Shown here piece after piece: positions 11,837 through 21,509 of a stretch of DNA of 64,000 bases; positions within the stretch are counted from its first letter, which is position 1; each line of letters starts with the position of its first letter. The notes beneath the pieces are model-generated. The model was not told where the DNA came from. It did no database searches and was given only the letters and a program-made list of their open reading frames with translations. Source of the DNA: Muricea muricata (lineage: Eukaryota > Cnidaria > Anthozoa > Malacalcyonacea > Plexauridae); NCBI GenBank assembly GCA_963855995.1, contig OY979718.1, forward strand, positions 31,872,982 through 31,936,981, read 5' to 3'. The position numbers and the translations under genes were made by a program.

Positions 11837-12547
11837 TGCCAGAAACTTGTTATCTTGGTAAACACGTGGAATTGTCCGTAACCTCCCAAGGGTTTAAAAC
11901 TTTCCATGAGCTTCGTAATCAACTAGCCAGTATAAGAAATTTTTCATGATGCAACGACACGAAGAGTGAATATAAAATAAGTAAACCCTTTCAAATTTAA
12001 TACCACGCATAATAAGATCATGCAGCTATATGTAAACTTGACAGCAATAATTGCTTTAAATAAATAGTTCATAAAATTCTACGCTCTTAAACGCATGGAA
12101 AGTTAAGTTCCAACCTTATAAAGTCTAGTCCTCACTAGCGACATAAGCATAAGCAAAATAACAAACTTTAAAGATAAATTTTCCTCTGAGGTTTATAAAA
12201 ACAAAGCAGAAAGAATTTTCTTTTGAATTTGCTTTTGTTTTGCCATAGCTTGTACTCGTGGTCTTATGTTTGTGCTTATGCTTATGTCGCACGCTTCGGT
12301 GGATGTCTTTGTTTTGTTTTACCTTGTGCTTATTCTTACGCCGATTAATCTGAAATTGAAAGGATTGATGTTTTTACACACACTGTTCACAGTACATGAT
12401 TTGAATATATCAGCTTAATCACTTGACGAAAATTCAAAATTTCTCGTGTCGACCAATACGCAAGCGAGTTTATACGCGTTTAAGCAACCTTTATCGTTCA
12501 GCTAGTGAAGCTATTCGTTCTTTTTCGTTAACTTGTGCATGTTAACT

Positions 12548-13014
12548 ACTTGAACTATAAATGTATAGCTACAGGCTGAACAGTACATGCAAATGATGTC
12601 ATATACACTAAACATATTTATGTACCTAAACATCACATAAAAGCCATCAAAGATGTCATATACACTAAACATATTTATTTACCTAAACATCACATAAAAG
12701 CCACCAAAGACCATATTTACTCCATTATAAATACCTTGCTCTATATATATACCGTCCTGAAGTCTTGCTCTATATACATCACCAAATATATTATTGTCAC
12801 TCTTATGGCCTAATGTTCATTCCCCCCCCCCCCCCCCTTGCAAGCTTACATGGCTCCGGCCCCGGCTCCGGCCCCTGCTCCGGCTCCGTGTATCGCAGTA
12901 TGGTTGTTTCGCTTTTTAGTAGTGGTCTCTTGAAAGATCGTTTGATTCCTTAATATCGAAACACAATTCAAGTTCGCATTGTATCGTCTTCCTCGAAAGG
13001 TATACGTTCAAAAT
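12548..13014. repeat. segmental duplication copy A, upstream region of paralog 2
   Basis: Matches 23568-24175. It contains two ~55-bp direct repeats (atgtcatatacactaaacat), a poly-C run at 12822-12838 and a CCGGCT-type hexamer array at 12851-12888. The last 50 bases (acacaattcaagttcgcatt, cctcgaaaggtatacgttca) are conserved upstream of all three paralogs and probably hold the shared promoter or 5' UTR. Confidence 0.75.
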
Positions 13015-13554
13015 ATGGCAGCTTTTAAAGTTTTCTTCCTCATTGTTGTTTTCGTCGTTTGCTTTGGAGGAACTCAAGCAGATGACGAGTGTCACAACGA
13101 TTATGACTGCCCTGGCTCAGATGTGTGCTGTAAACCAAAATGGTTCGATAATGAATGTGCTTCTAGTTGTGTCGGGAACTCTTGTGATTCAAACAGTGAC
13201 TGTGGAGGCGACTATTGCTGCAACATCATTTGTAGCTCGAGCTGTTCAGGATACTCTTGTCTTACTGATTCCGACTGTGGTGGTGACAATGAATATTGTT
13301 GTGAGTATTCTTGTCAGATAGGCACCTGCGGATTGCCGGGTTGGATTATCGCTATAATAGTGCTTAGCACTCTCGGGGCTGCCGGAATATTCGTTGGGGT
13401 CTCGCTCTGTGTTTATTGCTCGCAGAAACGCAGTAGATATCCTGGACTGCTGGTCCACCAAGCACCAGTTGCGACGGTGCCCGCCGCCACGATTGTCGCT
13501 GGTTCAAACTACAGCTATACTCAAGGACCACCACCAGTTTATCAACCACAATGA
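13015..13554 (+). CDS. cysteine-rich single-pass membrane protein with PPxY tail, paralog 2
   Basis: 179 aa from the ATG shared with paralogs 1 and 3. The plan is the same: signal peptide (about 1-21, ending GGTQA), three cysteine modules (SNSDCGGDYCC and TDSDCGGDNEYCC), a transmembrane segment beginning PGWIIAIIVLS, and a tail ending GPPPVYQPQ. The first module is shorter than in paralogs 1 and 3 (KPKWFDNEC lacks the SW pair). The reading frame is intact. The 3' UTR is interrupted 84 bases after the stop by the 2-kb long-TIR transposon at 13639, which may change its polyadenylation. Confidence 0.85.
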   Translation: MAAFKVFFLIVVFVVCFGGTQADDECHNDYDCPGSDVCCKPKWFDNECASSCVGNSCDSNSDCGGDYCCNIICSSSCSGYSCLTDSDCGGDNEYCCEYSCQIGTCGLPGWIIAIIVLSTLGAAGIFVGVSLCVYCSQKRSRYPGLLVHQAPVATVPAATIVAGSNYSYTQGPPPVYQPQ

Positions 13555-13985
13555 ACTAGGATTTTTGACACTGAACCGTGTTGTGCTCAAGCAAAGTTTG
13601 TCCTTCACAAGAAACTTTTCATAGACCTCTATATTTATGGGGCGCCAAATGTCTTTTTATTATTTAGCTCAATATCATTACTTTTTATCATTATTTAATA
13701 AATAAACACTTTTAAATCACGCTCAAGTTTGGTTGTTTAATAAATAACCACTTTTACATCACGCAAAAATTTGGTTATTTAATAAATAACCAAATAATTT
13801 TCAGACACTCGGCGCGCATATCATAATCTAGAAAACGCAGCCTCCTCTGGAGAGGCTAAAATTTGCAAACGTCCACTTCCGGCCATGCCAATAAAATCGA
13901 AAGAAGGCGCGCGAAATGTATATGTGTGGTTTCGGTTTACTCAGATACTGTTTAAATTGTTGCGGTCAAACGATAACATTTATAT

Positions 13986-14072
13986 ATGGCGGAGAATTCA
14001 GACAACGCTATGGCAAGAAGGCTAACAGACGCAATTGGAAGAGCCATCGCGGAAACCTTAAATGCGCGAGAG
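13986..14072 (+). CDS. TIR-embedded exon (left), MAENSDNAMARR
   Basis: An ATG opens 29 codons (MAENSDNAMARRLTDAIGR...) ending at agag followed by gtaaat, a good splice donor. The same exon is inverted at 15256-15342. Because it lies in both TIRs, it could be the first exon of the transposase in full-length relatives. Function unknown. Confidence 0.4.
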
Positions 14073-14328
14073 GTAAATAAATCGCTCAAATCAAATCAAA
14101 TGTAAATTTGGTCTTGAATTAATGAATATTATATTAGGCCATAACAGTTAGCTTCTTCTTCGGCTCCGTTGTTTATATGACCTCTAATACTATGGACATC
14201 TACCAATGAGACAACTTTATTCTGAGTTTATGGGGGGGGGGGGGGGGGAGTACTAGGTCCACCATAGCCCATGACAACTTCACCACATGTCTTAATACAA
14301 TATTGTGGAAAAACTAGCAAAGACTGTC

Positions 14329-14440
14329 CAGTGGCAGATCCAGCACCGTAGCACTAATTTGCATTACAAAACAAAGTGGTCTATGTTGAGCAGTTTCTTT
14401 TATGATGCAAATTAGTGCTCCAGTGCTGGATCTGCCACTG
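14329..14440. mobile_element. 112-bp miniature element nested in the long-TIR transposon
   Basis: Ends cagtggcagatccagcac and gtgctggatctgccactg are perfect inverted repeats, with a further inner pair ctaatttgcat / atgcaaattag. The CAGTGGC-type ends resemble hAT miniature elements. No clear TSD is visible. Confidence 0.75.
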
Positions 14441-14615
14441 CTGCCCCTAACAGTTGAGACAAACCATTTATATAAATGAAGGTTATATTATGAATAAAAT
14501 TTTGCCTCTCCCATTGTAGCCAGAGGGTAGGGTCCCGAGATCATGTAAACAGCACCTTAAGAATCTTTTTGGATAACTCGGCTAACCATATGGGCCAAAC
14601 GTATACAAATGTGCA

Positions 14616-14972
14616 CAGGGGCGTAACTTGGGTCTCAAGATTGGGGGGGGGGGGGGGGGTGTGAACTAATTTTGCTCGACAAAAGGGCATGCTTGAAAAT
14701 GCCATGCCCACACTAAGTAGATATTACTCACAAATAAAAGTTATTGTTAAATAAATAAAAGTAAAAAAAAATCATTTTGTTGCGCATTATATTGCACCAA
14801 CTTCGTAATTTCGTATTTTTTTACCTTTTAACGTAAACAAATTAAGTTTTCTTTAAAACACTTGGTTGCTTTTTGCCCGACTAAACACTTAGTTTTGCTC
14901 AACAAAACTGTTCATTTTAATCTTTGGGGGGTGAACCACCCCCCCCCCCCCTTCCCAGGATTAACGCCCCTG
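14616..14972. mobile_element. 357-bp hAT-like miniature element with 8-bp TSD
   Basis: Starts caggggcgtaa and ends ttaacgcccctg. Flanks aatgtgca (14608-14615) and aatgtaca (14973-14980) match at 7 of 8 positions. It contains a poly-G run (about 14643-14660) and a poly-C run (about 14938-14951) as inverted partners. CAGGGGCG ends with an 8-bp TSD are typical of hAT non-autonomous elements. Confidence 0.8.
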
Positions 14973-15255
14973 AATGTACAGTCGCCATAGGTAAGAACAA
15001 AAGGAACACTTACGTGTATTCATCAGTACTTGAACTTGTTTATATTTAAGTATCACATACATTGCACTTTTAGCGACCTAATCACAAAAAATGCCAGGAT
15101 GTTCTGAGCTTCAAATGAGTACTGCAATAGTCGAAACAGGAACATAATTTAATTTAACATTGAGATGAGTAGGATCGTGTGCCTCGTGGCCTAATATAAT
15201 ATTCATTAATTCAAGACCAAATTTAAATTTGATTTGATTTGAGCGATTCATTCAC

Positions 15256-15342
15256 CTCTCCCGCATTTAAGGTTTCCGCGATGGCTCTTCCAATTGCGTC
15301 TGTTAGCCTTCTTGCCATAGCGTTGTCTGAATTCTCCGCCAT
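15256..15342 (-). CDS. TIR-embedded exon (right), inverted copy
   Basis: The same 29 codons as 13986-14072, read on the minus strand from the ATG at 15342. One visible substitution changes Arg to Gly near the end, and the donor is gtgaat rather than gtaaat. Confidence 0.35.
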
Positions 15343-15676
15343 ATGTAAATGTACATTTCGCGCGCCTTCTTTCGATTTTATTGGCATGGCCGGAAGTGGA
15401 CGTTTGCAAATTTTAGCCTCTCCAAGGGAGGCTGCGTTTTCTAGATTATGATATGCGCGCCGAGTGTCTGAAAATTATTTGGTTATTCATTAAATAACCA
15501 AATTTTAGCGTGATGTAAAAGTGGTTATTTATTAAATAACCAAACTTGAGCGTGATTTAAAAGTGGTTATTTATTAAATAACCTAATTTGAGCGTGCATT
15601 TAAAAGTGGTTATTTATTAAATAATGATAAAAAGTAATGATATTGAGCTAAATAATAAAAAGACATTTGGCGCCCC

Positions 15677-15932
15677 ATATATATTTTCTTGTAATCTTTC
15701 GAATTATATAATTTTATAATGCATTGAATTTAATCACCCGTGTAAACTCGCGTGCTTGTGATTTTCAGATTTAGATTAAAATATAGTTTTATTGTATCAT
15801 TATATAGTTTTGTAATATCTTCAATCTCCCATTCAGATTATGCTTTAGATCAAACGCATTTTCATCAATACGCAAACCATCGGCACAGTGATGTTGTTCA
15901 AAAATTGAGAGATAGATAGAACGTTTAAAGTG
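15677..15932. repeat. segmental duplication copy A, 3' flank of paralog 2
   Basis: Matches 24803-25042 from ttttcttgtaatctt to gagagatagatagaacgttt. The match ends there in both copies. Unit A continues with unrelated sequence containing atacactgaagtgtatcc palindromes. Confidence 0.8.
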
Positions 15933-16194
15933 CCTATGATACGGTCCGCGGTTCGATGTTACTAAATATAGTAACTTTTGGATACACTGAAGTGTATCCA
16001 GCCAATCAAATGGCTGGATCTTGTGACTTCGGATACACTCTGATACAGTGGCCTTGATTTTGTTGCGCAATCGTGTATCAACCATGGTATCAACGAAGGC
16101 TGGCCGGGAATTCGGGAAAAGCTCGGAAAATCGGGGGTCATATATATTAACCAATCACAGTGGTTATATATTACCCTTGTTCTTCTTGTTCGAG

Positions 16195-16401
16195 ATGGCG
16201 TCTGGTTCGAACTTCAACAATGTGCTAAAGCAGCTTACTGCTATTTCCCGTCAATTAAACTCAGGAGAGGATGCTTTGAGCGAATTACATGTTGTAAAAG
16301 AACATTGGGATTGCGGCCGTGTTTTGGCCGAAGGCGAAGCTTGTGTTGAGCAGCAGTGCCAACAGAGAGAAAGTGCGAAGTTCGAATTCTCAAAGCTGTA
16401 A
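16195..16401 (+). CDS. hypothetical 68-aa ORF
   Basis: MASGSNFNNVLKQLTAISRQ..., helical and Gln/Glu-rich towards the end, no domain recognised. A CCAAT sequence lies about 45 bases upstream. The frame continues upstream to 16048, but the ATG after cgag (16195) looks the better start. It could be the first exon of the same degraded element that carries the OTU fragment 1.5 kb downstream; that is only a positional guess. Confidence 0.3.
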   Translation: MASGSNFNNVLKQLTAISRQLNSGEDALSELHVVKEHWDCGRVLAEGEACVEQQCQQRESAKFEFSKL

Positions 16402-17833
16402 TTTCCTAAGAGCCAGAAATAGGATCAATTTAAGTTAAAGCCCCCCCCTATGCATAGGGTGGCGTATATTTAAATAACAAAATTTCGCGTTTGAACATAC
16501 GCCCCCCCCCCCCCCCCCCCTTTAAACAAGCGTTCAGGACGATGTGAACCTGTAAGGTGAGGCTGGCGAGCACTTTATTAATGAAAGTATTTAACATTCA
16601 AAACGATATTCGAATCAGTAATTATGTAAATTTCTTGTTCTTTCTATGTAAATGTTATGAATATTCAAATCAAACGAGATTTCACAGCGTTGTTTGTTGT
16701 GTTCAAACATGAATTGATCAGCCCCAAGGCTGTACCGTATCAACCTGTATGACAGGTTGATCAAGAAATGTGTTTATTTTATATTGCTGAATTGTGGGAA
16801 AGATTTTAAGTGTAATTTACAAAATACAGGTTATACAGCCTCAACTAATTGCATAAGATAATCATAGTAAAACATTCTGTGATAAATTGATAATGATTGA
16901 TTTAAATTAATGGCAAAAAGACCACTGATGTATTTGATAATTTTGTCCAAAGGTCATATTTAGCAAGTAAAAAATTTGCAGTTTACTGTTTTAACACTTC
17001 ACAAGCACAAATTGGAGTTTTTATTCATGAGATAATTTACAGCAGTTGGGATTCTCTGAGCACCCTAATTGTTCCTGGTCATTACTCATTAGCAAATAGT
17101 TCTACTCTCACTGCTGTATAACTTACCAGTAGTTAAATTTATATTATAGCCAAACCAACATTTCTTTTGCAAGCAATTGTTCAACACAGCATCGCAATGT
17201 TGTTTGCACAAGAACAACTGGTTTTAATGTAGTTCAGACCTCCAAAGTAATTTTAAGCAACAAATTTACTATTTCCCATTTAGTATTGAGTACACTTATT
17301 ATTTATTACAGTAATGAAATGTAGGACATTGTGTCTATGCTGAATATGTGCCAGAATAATTGCAAGGGTATGTCAACCCTGCCAAATTTTAATGTATTAG
17401 CTTTTTGGGGTTGGGGTTGATAAAAAATGGCATGGGTCAGTTTTTATGCTCCACTTTGTGTTGCCAAATTCCAAGTTAAAAGTGTGCTAAGATTTCCATT
17501 AGACTATTAATGTAATACCATGCCAAACATATTCCCATTTGACTAAACCAAATGCACCCTGGATTTCGTTTAGTAAATTATATACAATGCTAACTTCTAT
17601 GTGCTTGAGTTTTTACTACAATAATTCTATTCGGAATTAATTTTAAGACATATGTATTTTAAAGGGCATCATAATATTTTTCCAGAAAAAAATTATTAGG
17701 GGTAAATACTTTATTAAAAATGGTATCTAGTGACATGATAATGCATGATTACTCATATACTAGTTATTTGCACTTGGAATATGAATGCTCAAAGCTCCTT
17801 CATAATAATTGTTCTGTATAAAATCAATATAGC
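16402..17833. other. no gene seen
   Basis: AT-rich DNA with two C-runs (about 16441-16447, 16502-16520) and a small palindrome (tgtatcaacctgtatgacag region). I see no supported ORF. Confidence 0.45.
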
Positions 17834-18231
17834 ACCTTGGCTGATGGAAACTGCCTCTACAATGCTTGCTCCATGGCACTTACCGAGATTCATATGTGTC
17901 AGCTGTTTTATGATGCCTATCAAGTATTGAGTTGTATGAAAATGCTCAATACTATGGCAGTCATCCAACAATTAAATTGATGCATAAAAAAGGAGCATTC
18001 ACTTCAATTAGAAATGCTTTTGCTATCTGTTTGTCTGATTCTGCCCTTTCCATTTTTGAATCACAAGGCCTTGTTGCAGCAGTTATTGAAGAAGCACAGC
18101 TTAATGCACAGAATTTTACTTTTTCATCTATGATTTTTCATCTATTGAGTCATACTACCATGCCAGCAAACATTCATCACCAAGAGAGGAGTGGGATTCT
18201 TTGGAAAAAATGTTTAATTGCACTGTGGTAA
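17834..18231 (+). pseudogene. OTU-like cysteine protease fragment, frameshifted
   Basis: From 17834 the frame reads TLADGNCLYNACSMALTE. The DGNCLYNA motif is the catalytic Asp/Cys region of OTU proteases. After YDAYQVLS the reading must shift, near 17926-17932, to continue as ELYENAQYYGSHP and on to the stop at 18231, matching the helical part that follows in TE-associated OTU proteins. The catalytic His region is not seen. OTU domains of this type are often carried by invertebrate transposons, so this is probably a transposon relic. Confidence 0.6.
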
Positions 18232-18814
18232 AGTGAGCCAATGATTAAATTTTAATTATTTTGATGCATCGAATGCAGTGAAAAAAAATTATTTTTGGTC
18301 ATTCCACACAAAATTTTAGACTTTGTGTACAGTATTATACATTGTATTATTGTTTGCAGCGTTTCCATGTCAGTAAATTTCGGCTCAAACTGTTGAAGTC
18401 AGCACAGAAAGTTGATTGTAGTCGTCAAATTTAAAAAAAAACGTCGGCAGGCTTACATTATCCGGTTAGACTTGTCACTCGTGAAAAATCTAACACTCAC
18501 CACGCGCAAAGGGTTTGGCATGCTGAGTAAATGAGTTGTATGTGGAATTTAATGCCTAACATAAGAAAGTAGTGTGAATAAATAGCTAATTTTGCTATCT
18601 TTTTGGACATTTTGGCAGTCGATTTTTGTTTAAAATTGACACGCCAAAACGCAGGAAATAGCATTTGCGGGGTTCTAGTTTTCAAAATTTTCTGGTGGAG
18701 CATGCCCCCAGACCCCCCTAGAGGCTCGTGGTTACGCCACTCGCGGACGCCTTCGGCGTCCAATTTTTGGATACGGTCAGATTTTATGCTAGATCCGCCC
18801 CTGGATGATCAGCC

Positions 18815-20726
18815 CATGGTATTTCACAATAAACTAAACGATAAAAACATACTGAACTTTGGCGCTTCAAAAAAAAAACTCGACTTTGCTCGAAATGTTG
18901 AAGTTCTGTTTGGAAGTTGAATGTACTGTAAAACGTTATAGTTATGGACTTCATAGTTCACATCATAGCCTTTGCATGCCTGGCTGGAAAGTTTGAAAAT
19001 TGCACGCCCGTGATTTCGAAAATTTACTATGAAATGTATAGAGAATGTCAAAACTGCACAACCAAGATCTCGATTGCACAATGCAAACTTTCCAGACTGG
19101 ATTGCATGTAATTATATACATCATTTGTATACTGATACTGTTTTATGATACTGCAAAGGTGGTATTAAATGGTATGTATATATGTAATTACTGGGAGGTA
19201 GTGGTGGTATGATAGAGCATTTAGTACATGGCCAAATTCAGAAGTTGTTGAAAACTGGATGCGACAATGTTGTGGGGGCAATTACATAATGATTGTTCCT
19301 GGTTGTCAACAGTATTGTTTGCGACATTGTTGTACCTGATTGTAGGCTGACTCAGGCTCAACAATATTGTTGAGTATTGTTGACAACCTGGAACAATGTT
19401 GCCCCAAATGCACTGTTGCATCCTGCATTCAATAACCTGTAACAACTTGTAATTTTTGACATCAGATTTGTTAATTAGCTGCAGTTTTGATAACCTTTCA
19501 AGATTTGCTAACCTTCCAGATTGTCAGAACCTGGTTATGCTTCTTCCCTGAGTTGGGAGGTTGATATTAATATATTTGATTAATTAGTGTTCTTGTTCCT
19601 CTTGAAATTAATTGTTCTTAAAGCCTGTGAAAATGAATACCAGTATATGAGTTGCTTCCGACAAATTATGAAGCACAAACCATGTATTTTCTTGTCACTG
19701 AGTAATTTAGCTGACATGTCAAGCAGTGGCATAGCATAGCACTGGTGCCCACCTGCCAGCTGGAACTGTACAGTACAGCTGTGAACTGCAATGGGTGATA
19801 AATGAAAATGATTATGCTAATATGTAGTTTCTAAGATGTAATACCTTGGCTCTTGAGTAAGATTTTAAAAATTCTGATGGTTAATGAACTGGATACGATG
19901 TAGTTAAGTATCAATATAATTGCTTAATTATTTAGAACCTAATCCCCCCTATTTTAGTGCCGGCCCCAACCCCCTAATAGTGACACAAATGTTAAGCTGA
20001 GCAATGGCCTGACATGGTCTGTCAGAGTACAATTTTTCTTCTTGGTCCTATGTGTTATCACTTAGGGCTTAGGCCTTGTCCCCATCAGTGGTAAATCTAC
20101 CGTTGACACATTAATTTTTTTGGAGGGAGGAGGGGGTGTGAATATACATACAGTATATCTGCCTGACTAGTTGCTTTGGAAATCAACCTCATTTCAAAAG
20201 AAATTAGTTGGGCAGAACAATAGAACATGAATATATGAATATTCAACCACCTCCTCCAATTAAAGCACTAGCTAGTAGCTATACCCCTGGTCTCCCTTAA
20301 TGCATTTTCGCTATTTTAATGTGTTTTCACCGTCCGTCCACACCAATATACTCTAGAATATGCGAAGCCATTCGAAAACGCATGCTGTTTTATTGGCTTG
20401 GTTTAGGCAGTCGAAGACTGATCGCCACATTTGTATCATTTCGATGAATTCCTAATCAGCGCTTTCTAACTGCTATATAATTATCATTTATAGGCCGGGG
20501 GCAGTTGTTCAAAGCAGGTTTAGCATTAACCCTAGATTAAAATTTAATCCACTGTTTTTGCATTTCAATATACTTAATCAGAAATTAAAAAAAACAACAT
20601 TTTTCATTGATTTTAATCCCTGCCTGTAGCTCTCAGGGGACCTTGCATGAGATTAATTTAATATCACAGTACTAGCATGATAAATTTAATATCACACCCT
20701 ACTAATATCACAACTGAGGACTGGAC
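18815..20726. repeat. 1.9-kb dispersed repeat, copy 1
   Basis: Near identical to 26741-29386 (copy 2, which carries a solo LTR), from catggtatttcac to ctgaggactggac. Inside are an older palindromic miniature element built on acaatgttgt / acaacattgt (about 19259-19430) and a degraded hAT-like miniature element with a GGAGGAGGGGG run and matching inverted tail (about 20105-20265). No coding region is supported, so this is probably a non-autonomous transposon or repeat of unknown class. Confidence 0.85.
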
Positions 20727-20731
20727 TGGGC

Positions 20732-21500
20732 AGGAGAATACTACTCCAGAAAAAATAGAGAGATCATTCCGACAAGGTTAAAAATGATACTCCAGACAAG
20801 TACAGATCCTTTTTGAAAATGATACTCACTACTATAAATCGATACAACGATACACGTACACGGAGCCGGAGCCATGCTAGTTTGCAGGGGGGCGGGGGGA
20901 TATTTCAGGCCCCATAATCGACAGTATAATTATCTATTAATGTAAAGATACAAAATGACAGTATTTAGAGCAAGACTTTTAGAATGGAGTAAATATGGTC
21001 TTTCTGCTTTGATGGATTTCTTTTTAGAAAGCGTGTGATGTTTGGCTTATACATGGTCTTATGTTTACGGCATAGTCGGCATGTACTATTTGTTTATAGG
21101 TAAGGTATGACACATATCTAAACGATAAATTTCGATTCCATTACAAACAAACCACGTTTGATTATTGGGCGAAATCAATTTGATACATACATACATAACA
21201 TCGATAACATACATAGGCTCGTTCGAAACTTAGAATCCGCGGCGTGGCCTACATTAGCAGTTGATTAGTTTTATTTCTTTATGTGCCAAGTCGTAGTAGA
21301 TGTATGCAGCTATTGGTCGAATTCACGAACGATAACTTGTGAATTAATGACCTACTTGACATATAAAAAACTATATCAGACTACGCTATATCAGATAAAT
21401 ACGTATCGAAATATATCGATTCCACATTACGCGTCAGAGATCCAAGTGCCTAATGTCATTCTTGTTTTCTATGTATTTGAACTATAAATGCATAGCTACA
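20732..21500. repeat. segmental duplication, copy B, left part
   Basis: Counterpart of 9237-10020. It lacks the 2.5-kb composite insertion of copy A and reads straight through ttgttttctatgtatttgaa. It carries about two GGAGCC hexamers instead of four or more. Confidence 0.85.
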
Positions 21501-21509
21501 GGCTACAAC

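Larger units (their letters stand above)
10021..12547. mobile_element. composite insertion of two related TIR elements
   Basis: Copy B of the segmental duplication lacks this block and joins directly across it (about 21474). The left part (10021 to about 11125) has ends related by agttgacctgcgtctaagga and tccttagatgcaggtcaact. The right part (about 11113-12547) has ends gttaacatgcacaacttgac and its near-complement gttaacttgtgcatgttaac. Both parts encode on the minus strand a short peptide starting MPPR (from 10514 and from 11836), which suggests related elements. No DDE transposase was recognised, so both look non-autonomous. Confidence 0.65.
13639..15676. mobile_element. 2-kb DNA transposon with ~500-bp TIRs that contain an exon
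   Basis: TIRs are 13639-14140 and 15188-15676, ending GGGGCGCCAAATGTC. Flanks are atatttat (13631-13638) and atatatat (15677-15684), a 7/8 target-site duplication. The site is uninterrupted near 24795 in paralog 3's 3' flank. Subterminal DNA has repeated palindromes ggttatttattaaataacc (two to three on the left, three to four on the right). Each TIR carries the same 29-codon first exon and splice donor. The ~1.05-kb centre has no transposase and holds two nested hAT-like miniature elements, so this copy is non-autonomous. An 8-bp TSD fits hAT- or P-type elements. Confidence 0.85.
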
